Source: Sambucus nigra
Lineage: Eukaryota; Streptophyta; Magnoliopsida; Dipsacales; Adoxaceae
Length of the DNA stretch: 64,000 nucleotides
Assembly: GCA_949130495.1 (NCBI GenBank)
Contig: OX422221.1
Location: 477,667,159-477,731,158 of the forward strand
Reading direction: 5' to 3'
Part shown: positions 23,914 to 35,972 of the stretch, one piece after another
Layout: each line of letters opens with the position of its first letter
Position numbering within the stretch: the stretch's first letter is position 1
The notes under the pieces: model-generated
Database searches by the model: none
Told to the model about the DNA's origin: nothing
The model's input: only the letters and a program-made list of their open reading frames with translations
Position numbers and translations under genes: made by a program

Positions 23914-25640
23914 ATGGCTGATATTCCTGAATCCAGCAATCGAAACGCCGGAACCCCTCCAAATCCATATGCTCCACCAATTATTCCAGATCTGACTGGA
24001 ATAATGGCAAATCTGGCTCAGGGCCAGACCGTCATGCAAGAAACGATGCGACAACTCATCCAAACCCTCCATGGCGGTACATCAGCCCATTTCGGACCAC
24101 GAAGCATTCAAAGAAATACTCGCGCGCCTTCTTCACGTACTAGGTGTACTAATTCACATCGCAATGATGAATCTGAAGATTTTTCTTATCAACCTGGACG
24201 AACTTCATCAGTACGAGCCACAGATACTAAAAAACATGTCACCCTCTCCCCAGAAAGGACCAGCGCATTGGAAAGATTAAGTAGGGTTTCTCCTTTCGAC
24301 CGATTAGGCCCTAGGAGGAACAAAAGTCCTCTTAATACAGCGTCGAGGAACTTTCGACGACCATCAGATTTAAGGGAAGGATCTGCCCAGTCGCGACCAG
24401 CTGCTCGTCAAGATAGATCCTATGACCGACCAGCTGCTCGTCGAGATAAATCCCAGGAAGCTACTTCAACGCGATCAGTTGCTCGAACCAATAGGCCGAG
24501 GAAGGAAATGATGCATGTAAAGGATCTATTCAAAGGCTGGAGGATAGATTTGGGGAAATGGCTAAGGCCAAGAACCCTCTACAACGAACCTTTGTTCGAG
24601 GAACACCTTTTGTCCAGGACATTGTTGATTTTCCAACACCATCAAAGTTCAAAGCACCTGTTGTGACTCCCAAGTATGATGGGAATACTGACCCTGTTCT
24701 TCATATAGAACAATATCAAGCTGCTGCCGACATCTACGTTGTCCCAGACGAGATGAGATGCAGGGCATTCTCGAGAACACTTACCGGGTCTGCTCAAATA
24801 TGGTATAATAATCTTTCTCGGGGTAAGATTTTAACTTTTCTTCAACTGGCCGAGTTATTCATTGGGAATTTCTGCTTTGGAGCAAATCCAGTTAAACGAG
24901 TAGCACATTTGTTAAGTGTTAGACAAAAAGCTGGTGAGAGTATCAGAGATTATATAACTCGTTTTAATAACGAGAAACTCGAAGTCATTGATTATGAGGA
25001 GAAGACAGCGATTACTGCTTTGATGAGTGGACTACTGCTAAACAAGTTGTACTACACTTTGGCCAAAGATCCACCTCGAACCATGTCGGACCTGATGGGA
25101 AAAGCGTCCAAAATTATGAATGCCGAGGAGGCTATGTCTGCGAAGAAGAATATGGACACCAAAGAAACCAAGGTGGAAGGTGATAAAGCTAAGAAGAAAG
25201 AACATAAGAACAATGGTGGTAACAAACAATCCAAAAATAGGCCGTCATGGGAGGTCTTGAGGAAATTTGATAATTACACACCTTTGAAGGCAAATATCAA
25301 CCACGTCCTGGAAGAAATTAAGAACAACAAGGAGTTAAACTGGCCAAAGAAAATGAAGGCAGACCCTGACACGAGGAATAGGGAAAAATATTGCGAGTTC
25401 CACAAGGATCATGGCCATATGACCAAAAATTGCATAGCTCTTCAGAATGAGATTGAAACACTCATCCGACGAGGAAAGCTAGCAAAGTATGTTGATCGAG
25501 GAGGCGAAAGAAGAAACAACGACCGAACTAGAGAGAGGTCTAGATCTCCTCATCGAGCAGAAGAGAACAAGAAGAGAAACCATGAAGTTGATCCAGAGGA
25601 TGACCCCGATCTTCCCAAGAAACCAAGACAGCCAGAACGA
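23914..25640 (+). pseudogene. Element D gag (one frameshift)
   Basis: Gag starts at ATG 23914 (MADIPESSNRNAGTPPNPYA), 66 bases after the LTR, the first ATG after the primer site. The first 200 residues are Pro-, Arg- and Ser-rich. One A appears to have been lost near 24531 (three A's where the protein needs four), shifting the frame; the rest continues in the frame of 24558. The capsid core follows: YDGNTDPVLHIEQYQ, AQIWYNNL, F.GNF, ESIRDYITRFN. A CX2HX4HX4C zinc knuckle (CEFHKDHGHMTKNC, near 25393) is the variant usual in Tat gag. The structural protein would assemble the virus-like particle. Confidence 0.9.
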
Positions 25641-26480
25641 GAGGTATTTTCAATACGCTTTGGGTCATTTGATTGTAATGTTATTACAGGAGGAGATGCA
25701 GGAGGAGGAGACCTAACTGCAGAAAGAAAAGCTTACCTCGGTGAGGCTCAAGCTTGCTCGTACATTCAGCGAATAAATATAACTGAGGAAGATCGCTCGA
25801 GAAAGGTGAACAAGGAGAAATTGGTCATCGATTTTTCAAAAATTGACCTTGCAGGTGTTTTATATCCTCACGATGATCCACTGGTGATCAAGATGAGAAT
25901 GAAAGAGGTAATGATTTCAAGAGTGCTGGTCGACAATGGTAGCTCGACAGATATTATGTTCTACTCGTGTTTCGATAGTTTAAATCTAAAGCTATCTCAA
26001 CTGGAGCCTTACCACAGACACCTCATCGGTTTTGCTGGCGAGAAAGTATTTCCACTTGGGCCGATCAAGTTGGATATATTCATTGGTACGTGGCCTGCTT
26101 GTCGGACAGAAAGAATACGTTTCTTTATGATGGATAAGAATGTCCAATCATCGTACAATATCATCATGGGAAGAGTAGGATTGAAGAAGTTCGAGGCTGT
26201 ACCATCTACAGTGCATCAGTGCCTAAAATTTCCAACAAACTTTGGAGTAGGAGTTGTGAAAGGTGATCAGAGAGTAGCTCGGGAATGCTATTATTCATCC
26301 GCCGAGCAAGAGGAACTGGAAGAATCGAAGAAAAAGACTACTACCTATCAAGTGGATGAAGGTGCAGAAATTAAAACATTAGATCCTCGAGATGAGTCGC
26401 AACTCGTGAAGGGTCAAGTGGTGGAAGCTACTGAAAACATCATTCTGGACGACGAGCACCCTGAGCGAACTACTCAAATA
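25641..26480 (+). CDS. Element D protease region of the polyprotein
   Basis: This is part of the open frame 24558-27572. The retroviral-type aspartic protease has its active site at VLVDNGSSTDIMF, Asp codon 25932-25934 (residue 459 of that frame), followed by GFAGEKVFPLGPIKLDIFIG and a NIIMGRVGLKKFEAVPS flap region (usually GR..L). The catalytic motif is intact, unlike the two other proteases in the window. It would cut the gag-pol polyprotein. The boundaries with gag and reverse transcriptase are approximate. Confidence 0.85.
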
Positions 26481-27880
26481 GGTTCATCGTTGGAAGCCTC
26501 ATTAAAACAGGAATTGATAACTTTCCTTAGAAGCAGAAGACAAACTTTTGCGTGGAGTCATGAAGATATGTCTGGGATAGACCCAAACTTATTATGTCAC
26601 GAGCTCAATGTGAATAAGGAGATCAAGCCCGTGAAGCAGAGAAGAAGAGTATTCAGTCCCGAGAAGAATCAAGCTATACAGGAGGAAGTCGAGAAGCTCC
26701 AGAAAGCTTGTTTCATTGAAGATGTTAAATATCCAGATTGGTTAGCTAATGTGGTGATGGTAAAGAATAAGAACAACAAGTGGAGGATGTGTGTAGACTT
26801 CACCGACCTCAATAAAGCATGCCCAAAGGATCACTTTCCATTGCCCCGAATTGATCAACTGGTGGATGCTACCTCGGGACACGAGTTACAGAGCTTCATG
26901 GATGCTTATTCTGGTTACAATCAGATCAAAATGAAACCTGAAGATAGGGAGAGTACTTCTTTCATTACCCCTAGGGGAACTTATTGTTATAATGTTATGC
27001 CTTTTGGTTTGAAAAATGCAGGTGCGACATATCAGAGGCTGATGAACAAGGTCTTTGCTGAACAAATCAGTGACAATATGGAAGTCTATGTTGACGATAT
27101 GCTGATGAAAAGCAAGAAAGCTGCCGATCATCTAGTTGACTTAAGTCAGACTTTTGATCAACTAGATAAATATCAAATGAAGCTGAACCCGACGAAGTGC
27201 ATATTTGGAGTACGAGAAGGCATGTTTGTCAATCAACGAGGCATTGAAGCAAATCCTAAAAAGATCAAAGCTATATTAGGGCTGCGATCTCCAACAACGA
27301 AGAAGGAAGTACAGAGTCTCACTGGACGAGTAGCGGCACTCAACAGATTTGTGTCACGAGTAACTGATAGATGTCTCCCATTCTTCAAGACACTCAGAAA
27401 GACTTTTGAGTGGAATGATGAATGTGAGAAGGCTTTTCAAGACTTGAAGAAATACTTGGGAGCACCTCAACTGTTGTCCAGGCCGGTAATGGGAGAAAAA
27501 TTGCATTTGTACCTTGCAATGTCCGAGAATGCAGTTAGCTCGGCGTTGATCAGAGTGGAGAATGGAGTATAAAAGCCAATTTACTACACAAGTAAGGCCT
27601 TCCGAGGAGCAGAGATCAGATATCCAAGACTGGAGAAATTGGCACTGGCGCTGATTGAGGCGAGTAGGAGAATGAGGCCATACTTCCAAGCTCATACTAT
27701 AGTAGTATATACCGATATGCCATTGAGGCAAGCCCTTCATAAGCCAGAAAAATCAGGGAGATTGATGTACTGGGAAATAGAGCTCGGTGAATATGATATA
27801 ATTTATGAACCCAGATCATCAGTAAAAGGGCAGGCTGTAGCAGATTTTATAGCGGAGTTCACCTATCCTGATACCCCCGA
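26481..27880 (+). pseudogene. Element D reverse transcriptase and first RNase H
   Basis: Reverse transcriptase motifs occur in order: KWRMCVDFTDLNKACPKDHFPLPRID (here described from 26780 to 26857), FMDAYSGYNQI with a metal-binding Asp, PFGLKNAGATYQRLMN, and the catalytic YVDDMLMKS at 27087. Near 27210 the usual GKFLGFMV block is shortened to GMFVNQRG, an apparent in-frame loss of about four residues. The gypsy RNase H follows. It is broken by a TAA at 27570-27572 where related proteins have Gln, a single C-to-T change, and then runs KPIYYTSKAFRGAE to QAVADFIAEF. Otherwise the frame is open. Confidence 0.9.
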
Positions 27881-28223
27881 GGAGCAAAAGTTACTCGGTG
27901 ATCAACCTGTGGATGTTACAGGATCAACAAACACAAGCTCAGACCAATTTCGATTGGTAAAAGGGCATGTGGATGTTACAGGATGTGATGCAGAGATAGT
28001 TGTGAGGACTCCGGACGAGGAACAAGAGTTGCTCAATGATCAACCTGTGGATGTTACAGGATCGACAAACACTAGCTCAGACCAACTCCGGTTGGTAAAA
28101 GGGCAAGTGGATGTTACAGGATCATTAAATTCGAGCTCAGACCAACTCCGGTTGGTAAAAGGGCAAGAAAAGATGATCGACGAGGAACGAGAAAAATTCG
28201 GGGAGGATGAAAGGAAGCAGTAA
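27881..28223 (+). repeat. Coding tandem repeats between the two RNase H domains
   Basis: The frame between the RNase H domains encodes direct repeats. DQPVDVTGSTNTSSDQ occurs twice, RLVKG followed by Q or H three times, and VDVTGS-N-SSDQ a third time. The middle block CDAEIVVRTPDEE resembles CGAGIVLSTPDEV of the second RNase H just downstream, so part of that domain was probably copied into the linker. The repeats keep the reading frame. The block ends with a Lys/Glu-rich tail and a TAA at 28221-28223. Confidence 0.85.
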
Positions 28224-28868
28224 ATATTTCACCGAGGAACTCTGACTGATTCAAAATTTGAAAACGAGTTACCTATATGGAGGCTATATGTAAATGGCTC
28301 ATCTTGCACTGCAGGATGTGGCGCGGGGATAGTTTTGAGCACTCCGGACGAGGTCGACATGGAATACGCCTTGCGTTTCCAATTCAAAGCTTCCAACAAT
28401 GAGGCTGAATATGAGGCCATGATTGCAGGGCTTAATTTGGAAAAAATTATGGAGGCGCAGCAGGTTGTGATCTTCAGTGATTCTCAATTGATCGCAAACC
28501 AAATTATGGGAGTATATGCAGTTAGAGGAGAATTAATGATCAGATATCATGCAAAGGCAAAGGAGCTGGTGTCAGAATTTGCCGCTATTCAGCTGGTCAG
28601 AATACCAAGAATGGAGAATGCGAGAGCAGACGCCCTAACTCGACTAGCATCGGCTACTCGCACCGAGCTACGACGAACAATCCCAATTGAAGTGTTAGCT
28701 GGTCGAAGCATAGATGAAGATATGATGATGAACTTTATTACCCTTGATTTAGGACCATCTTGGATGGATCCCATCGGGGCATATATCGAGGAGGGAGAAT
28801 TGCCAATTGACAAACTCGCAGCTAAGAAATTGAAGTTTAAAGATGCTCGGTATGTATTAACTAATGGT
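28224..28868 (+). pseudogene. Element D second (archaeal-type) RNase H
   Basis: After the stop at 28221 the same frame continues to WRLYVNGSSCTAGCGAGIVL, then FKASNNEAEYEAMIAGL (catalytic Glu), VVIFSDSQLIANQI (catalytic Asp) and ENARADALTRLAS (last Asp). This is the additional archaeal-like RNase H of Tat-clade elements. The first catalytic Asp (usual YVDGSS) is Asn here, codon 28293-28295, so activity is probably lost. The frame runs to 28868, where the copia element is inserted, and resumes at 37273 without shift. Confidence 0.9.
28864..28868. repeat. Target site duplication ATGGT, left copy
   Basis: ATGGT precedes the copia LTR and recurs directly after the right LTR at 37268-37272. Removing the insertion restores the element D frame between a Gly and a Val codon. 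Confidence 0.95.
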
Positions 28869-30203
28869 TGTTGCCCAGATTATACTCAAGAGGGGGGGGG
28901 GGGGGGGGGGTGAATTGAGTTTTCACAAACTTTAAGTCAAATTAAGATTTTAGAAAAATATTAAATTTAAATCACTTAGACAAATTTCAGATTAATAAAA
29001 CTATAGAGAATAAATTTAACAATATCAAATAAATGCAATCAACTAATTATAAATAACTAGAAATGCAGATTTTAACACACTAGGAATATTAAATTAATTT
29101 TCGTATTTAATATAAGGTGATATTCTGAAATTAATTATTTAATTCAAAAATAATTATTTTAACCTTAAAATTAATTAAGTCAAATTTCGAAATTAATTTA
29201 TTTGCAAGATAGTGTGCTGAAAATATTAACTCAAGCAAGCATGTGCAAATAAATAAATAAAAGTGCGGAAAATAAATGACACCGAAATTTAACGTGGTTC
29301 GGCCAAATCCCGGCCTACGTCCACGCGCCTAGAGCCCCTGTCTCCTTTGCGCTTCACTAAACCTGATCCACTTGCGGGTAGGATCAAACCACCACGTACA
29401 ACTGTTTGCAAGCTCACTCCGAGCTTCAAACCCCGTGGCCCACTTGCGGGTAGGAACCAATCACCGGTACAATTGTTTGCAAGCTAACTCCGAGCTTCAA
29501 ACCCCGTGGCCCACTTGCTGGTAGGAACCAATCACCGGTACAAACCGAAGCTTCAACAAAGCTTCAAAACAAATCTGAATTTTTTGTAGTACAAGATACA
29601 ATACTGAAACTCTTTAAAATACAATTGGTAATCTGAGTTTCTCCTTCTTTAATCAGACTTCAATAAATGATGTTGAAGTAGGCACAAGTCTTCTTCTTCA
29701 ATGATTTGAGCAGATGATAAAATTTAATGCTCTCTTGAATGTGTAGCTGAGTAGTAAAATAAATGCTCTCAATAATATTTCAAGTCTTGCTCATATTCTC
29801 ATTCAAGTCTCTTGTGTTCAATGCAGCTCTTCAAAGCTTTAAATGTGTCTTCCAAAAACTAGCTGTTAGACACATGCATTTTGAGCATTAAATGCTCCAG
29901 ATTTTGCTGAGGTAGATTAGCTGGAAATTATCTCCAAATCTGATATGCAAATCTTTATTTTTATCTTCTCCATAAAAATATAGCTGATGTAGCATGGAAG
30001 TGGTAATCTGAAAATATGGAGTCTAAAAGGTATATCACTCGGTATCCTCATTTGAGTATATTTGGATCTGCAAAAAATATTAGTCCACATGCAAATTGAA
30101 ATATCTAATGTGTAAAGGATATATAGATTAAAGTACCTTTTTCTTGTCAGGAAAATAAATGAGACAAAGTAAGTACATGTACAATTCAGTCACAGATTTG
30201 CAA

Positions 30204-30265
<62 letters not shown>

Positions 30266-30934
30266 GGTGTACATATATATATTGTACAAAAAAAATATTT
30301 CCCACACTGATATAAAAAGTTTCCGAAAGGATATAAAAATAAATGTCTGACAGATATATATATAAGGATTTTCGGACTGAAATACAAAAAAGATTCTGAA
30401 AGAAAATTTCGGACTGAAATATATATATTAGAGATTTCCGAACAGATATTTATAAAAAGAATTTTGGACAGAAAAAAATAGATTTCGGACATATATTTAT
30501 AAAGGATTTCCAAATAAAATTTCGAACTGAAATATAATAAACAACTTTCTTGAACTCATATATAAAACAATCTGAACTCAATTATCCAGCCAGAGATGGC
30601 GTCGTACAGCAATAAGGGGTGGTCGTACCGACTGTCATAATTATAGAAATGACTTGAGACCTTTCCAACTGTTATAAACCTGTCAGCACAGGTATGGTAA
30701 ACCATGGGCATAAGTCGAAACGTGAGAAAGAAAATCTTATGGCTCAAAAAAAATATCCGATGGAAATCCCACTTTGGTAAGGATGCCAGCAATAAAAGCT
30801 GTAAAAGCTTTAAATGTATGGGACAAATCGTTCAGGCCTAAGGCTATAAAAGCTAAGGCAAGTAAAACAACATACATGTACACATATTAACATCATATAT
30901 AAACATATATATACTAAAGGACATACATAGATAC

Positions 30935-30975
<41 letters not shown>

Positions 30976-31109
30976 ATCGTACAAGGCAAAACAAAATGGT
31001 CCAATAGCTTTTGGCATTTGCCAAATTGCTAGCAAATGTTACTAAATTAATATATACACAAAAGCATATATGTACAAAGCAACTGAAAGCCACACAAAAA
31101 CAATTTATA

Positions 31110-31165
<56 letters not shown>

Positions 31166-31603
31166 ACAAAAAAAATTATTTTTAACAAAAAATTTTTAAG
31201 AAAAAATATTTAATGTCAACTTATGTTAAAAATATAATTTCATTAAAAAATGTTTCGCTCATAATACACAATTAAAATCATAGATCAAAATATGCATGTG
31301 TGCCTAATGTGTCAAGTGCAAATGTGCAAAACATGTGAATACCTTTACTCGGATATGTCGTTGTGTAAAGTCGAGGTATGTTGAGTCGTGAATAAACAGG
31401 ATAATACCATACATAATAAATATATGTATATCATGGTATATAAACAAGATCATATAATAAACATTATACAATAATAAATATCTATAGGATAACCTAATAA
31501 AAATATGTTTGGAATCATCAAAATCAATATATTAAGTTAAACTAAAATGTTCATTAATTAAACTAATTTAATTAATTAAGGATAAATAACATTTTCGTTA
31601 ACA
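28869..31603 (-). repeat. Copia 3' LTR (left copy)
   Basis: It begins with a G run (about 18 G's at 28891-28910) after TACTCAAGAG and holds a threefold cacttgcgggtagga-type repeat at 29370-29540. It also holds (TA)n tracts at 30206-30261, 30940-30970 and 31116-31160. Against the right LTR the main differences are shorter TA tracts and the length of the G run. Confidence 0.93.
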
Positions 31604-31618
31604 ATCTCCCCCTTTTTG
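31604..31618 (-). other. Copia polypurine tract
   Basis: On the minus strand it reads CAAAAAGGGGGAGAT, directly before the 3' LTR. Confidence 0.75.
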
Positions 31619-33663
31619 ATGATGACAAACAATGATTCACAATGATCCATAAAATGTATGAATTAAGCACAAATGAGTGAATCAAACATACTTCTCCCCC
31701 TTTTGACATTATCAAAAAGATATTTCAATATGAATCGAGTGTCAAGGGTTAAATGCGAAGCTCCCCCTATCAAAAATAATACAAGCATGGGATATAACCA
31801 AAAATTGTAAGGGACATATGTGAATACCATGAATTTTTATTAAGCACATATTCAACATATTATTCTCACATAACATGTATTTGATTCAAGAGATAGATAG
31901 ATGCATAAGTAGAGAAATTACAAATAATAAATGATACCAATTATTGTAATCACACACTAATCGTGCAATGCACACAATGATTTCTCGGAACAACTTTTTT
32001 TTATGTAAAAATAGAAATCATAACGCAATGTTCTCAAATAATGCAAATATGAGAGATATATCAATGTGCATAATTAACTCTCTCACTAATGTAATAAAAT
32101 TGCAATGTATAAATTTTCAGTAGGCGCAATATCAATTGTTGTATAAATCATCATGATGTAAACTTTCAAGTGCACAACAAATAAACATTTCATAACTCGA
32201 TGTTTTCAAATAATTTGAATTAAGCACATAACATGAGTTAGAAATAGCAAAAAAAAATATATAGCATTTTGCTCAAGCTTTGCCGTTTTCAAGATACGAG
32301 CTAAAACTCTCGGAATAATCAACTAAATTGCAAAATCCATACAATATATCAAAGTTATGATCAAGCATTTTTCGAACAAGTAATCAAACAAATTTCAATA
32401 AACTTTTATCTCCCCCTAAGGATACCAATTAAGGCATATATGCATATAACAAATATGGTGCATCTATTTCATGAGATAAAATATTATTAAAACTTGACTT
32501 CATAAAATCATTTTTGAAAAGTCTCACAAATGATACCAATCGTTGATCATGTGGTTTCTCAATTCAAACATACATAACACAAATGTTACTAATTAAAAAA
32601 AAAGATTCATATGAGAATGTTACAAATATTCGAAGAATGACATTAATCATGTAGTATGCAATAAAACTAACTCATAGAGATTAATATGACCATATCATCA
32701 AAAATCAATAAGTGAATGTTACAATATTAACATGTAGCTCATATGACTAATAAATTTTAAAAGGACATTTTCGTTTCAGATTTATATTCAATAAAAGCAT
32801 GAATTGATCCAATCTTATTATTAAATGAAGAATAATCATCAAAATCAAATGCGTGATATAACAAAGAATCATCAAGAAATAATAAATATACAAATTTACA
32901 TGTGAATACTAAATTATCAACAAGCTCAGATATTATAACAAATATTCTTATGCATGGAAATATATCAATTATGAAATGAATCATTAATAAATATATGATA
33001 TTAAATTCAAGAAGGGTGTTCCTTACCACCTTACCAATACCAAAGATATATTCAAGAAACTTCTTCCAAGTGTGGCATTTCCAACATTAGGCAATGATAC
33101 TTGAAATTTGTAATATGACCAAATCATATGCCTTGAAAATCCACATTCCATCTCAAAATGCAACCTACAACTTTAAAGATTTTCTCTTTTCCATCCAAGA
33201 ATGTGTTAGGTCCATAAAGCAATATTAAAGAGAAAATTTTAAAATTCATTTTCTTATCAAAAATTCAAACATAGTCATAATAAGAGATAATCATCAAGAT
33301 CAATAATGATACGCAACTTATGACATACTAGAATGTACGTAACAAATAATAATCATCAAAGACAATTTTATCATATACAAAAATATATTATTCATCAAGG
33401 TATATAAATAATTTGTCATCCTTAGTATACATTGTTTTGGACAAAAGGTGAGGGTATTCTCATTTTCAAACAAATGATACATTTAGGAATAACATGAATT
33501 TAATCAGATTACCATTCATGAATAAGCATATAAAATTCAAAAATCATATGAAATAATATTTCAAGAAACTAAGCATATTAAATATGAAAACAATATATCA
33601 CAAAATTTATCAAGTAATGAATAAAAAAATTTAACACTAATTCTATTCTTAAAAAAAAATCGT
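31619..33663. other. Copia element non-coding interior
   Basis: The stretch is AT-rich, with a second CTCCCCCTTTTGACATTATC block at 31693 and TCTCCCCC blocks at 31760 and 32410. No pol motif was found on either strand. It corresponds in place to the 2-kb non-coding stretch of the older copia remnant at 14724-16690. Confidence 0.6.
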
Positions 33664-34550
33664 TCAAGTGCCAATACCGGTTTTGCACCTAAAAACTTTA
33701 TCTTTTGGAACCCAAAAAGAGTGTGGCAAATTAGGGTTAGCATACATAATTGTATCTTTTGGAATCCAAGCTAATTTAGTATTATATTTTCTTTTTCTAA
33801 ATTTACAAAATTTGGAATAATGTGTATGTCTACCACAATATGTGCATAAGGAGTTAGGATGACTAGATGAGGCTACATTTTTAAATAAACTAAAATAACT
33901 CTTTTTCTCATTTTGTTCATCATATCCTATACCATTATTATTAAATCGAATTCTTTGTTTTTTAATAATTTTATGAAAATAATCGTTTCCTTTAGTAAAG
34001 GTATCTAAAGATTTCTTTAAATATTCAATTTCCTTTTTTAACTCAATATTTTCAATTTCAAGAGGGTGAGTAACATTTACAGATTTATCCTTTTTAAAAG
34101 TTTTAATCTCATTTTTCAATGATTCATTTTCTAATTTCAAATCATCAAAATCATTTGACATAGAATCATAGTTTGTTGAAAGTAATGAATGAGACTTCTT
34201 AAGATCAATATATTTCTTTTTAAGTTCTTCAAAAACATTTTGTAATACCTCATAGTCATCAACTTCATCATTATCACTATCACTAGAGTTAGGATTAGAG
34301 TGTACCTCCTCATTATCATTTGCCATGAGACAAGTAGCATTTGTCTCCTCACTGCTTGATTTATCAATATTAGCATATAAGCAAGGATTGAATTCTTCCT
34401 TTAAAACAAAGCTTGAAATGCAAGGTTGAGTATGTGTCCATTTTCTTCTCACATAATGAAACAATGAATAACTACAAGATATCAAACATTTTAGCATACA
34501 AATAATAAAAATGTAGAGTGCAGCATTTAAAATAAATACAGAAAAGTTTG
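33664..34550 (-). pseudogene. SIRE-like copia gag, C-terminal part
   Basis: The minus-strand frame encodes CLMANDNEEVHSNP, an acidic SDSDNDEVDDYE segment, a long Leu/Lys/Glu coiled coil (about residues 140-225 of the open frame) and a zinc knuckle CTYCGRHTHYSKFC (CX2CX4HX4C). It ends in NLPHSFWVPKDK. These features match the C-terminal half of SIRE/Maximus gag. The capsid N-terminus and everything after the knuckle region (protease onward) are missing. The open frame runs rightward into the primer site and LTR, so its apparent start is not a real gene start. Confidence 0.8.
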
Positions 34551-34590
34551 TCATGATCTTTAACTCTATGATTGTTAAATCAAAATAAAT

Positions 34591-34602
34591 ACTCTGATAC
34601 CA
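34591..34602 (-). other. Copia primer binding site, Met-tRNA type
   Basis: On the minus strand it reads TGGTATCAGAGT, one base from the initiator Met-tRNA primer site, two bases from the LTR start. Confidence 0.85.
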
Positions 34603-34604
34603 AT

Positions 34605-35934
34605 TGTTGCCCAGATTATACTCAAGAGGGGGGGGGGGGGGGGTGAATTGAGTTTTCACAAACTTTAAGTCAAATTAAGATTTTAGAAAAATATTAAATT
34701 TAAATCACTTAGACAAATTTCAGATTAATAAAACTATAGAGAATAAACTTAACAATATCAAATAAATACAATCAACTAATTATAAACAACTAGAAATGCA
34801 GATTTTAACACACTAGGAATATTAAATTAATTTTCGTATTTAATATAAGGTGATATTCTAAAATTAATTATTTAATTCAAAAATAATTATTTTAACCTTA
34901 AAATTAATTAAGTCAAATTTCAGAATTAATTTATTTGCAAGATAGTGTGCTGAAAATATTAACTCAAGCAAGCATGTGCAAATAAATAAATAAAAGTGCG
35001 GAAAATAAATGACACCGAAATTTAACGTGGTTCGGCCAAATCCCGGCCTACGTCCACGCGCCTAGAGCCCCTGTCTCCTTTGCGCTTTACTAAACCTGAT
35101 CCACTTGCGGGTAGGATCAAACCACCACGTACAACTGTTTGCAAGCTAACTCCGAGCTTCAAACCCCGTGGCCCACTTGCGGGTATGAACCAATCACCGG
35201 TACAATTGTTTGCAAGCTAACTCCGAGCTTCAAACCCCGTGGCCCACTTGCGGGTAGGAACCAATCACCGGTACAAACCGAAGCTTCAACAAAGCTTCAC
35301 AACAGATCTGAATTTTTTGTAGTACAAGATACAATACTGAAACTCTTTAAAATACAATTGATAATTTGAGTTTCTCCTCTTTAATCAGACTTCAATAAAT
35401 GATATTGAAGTAGGCACAAGTCTTCTTCTTCAATGATTTGAGCAGATGATAAAATTTAATGCTCTCTTGAATGTGTAGCTGAGTAGTAAAATAAATGCTC
35501 TCAATAATATTTCAAGTCTTGCTCATATTCTCATTCAAGTCTCTTGTGTTCAATGCAGCTCTTCAAAGCTTTAAATGTGTCTTCCAAAAACTAGCTGTTA
35601 GACACATGCATTTTGAGCATTAAATGCTCCAGATTTTGCTGAGGTAGAGTAGATGGAAATAATCTCCAAATCTGATATGCAAATCTTTATTTTTATCTTC
35701 TCCATAAAAATATAGCTGATGTAGCATGGAAGTGGTAATCTGAAAATATGGAGTCTAAAAGGTATATCACTCGGTATCCTCATTTGAGTATATTTGGATC
35801 TGCAAAAAATATTAGTCCACATGCAAATTGAAATATCTAATGTGTAAAGGATATATAGATTAAAGTACATTTTTCTGTCAGGAAAATAAATGAGACAAAG
35901 TAAGTACATGTACAATTCAGTCACAGATTTGCAA

Positions 35935-35972
<38 letters not shown>

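Noticed and set aside
28891..28910. Run of about 18 G as a structural signal
   Set aside because: Both copia LTRs have a G run here (about 15 in the other), so it is an ordinary homopolymer in an LTR, with length set by slippage or sequencing.
30190..31114. Minus-strand frames with long Tyr-Ile repeats
   Set aside because: They translate (TA)n microsatellites inside the copia LTR; the same happens at 35598-36852.
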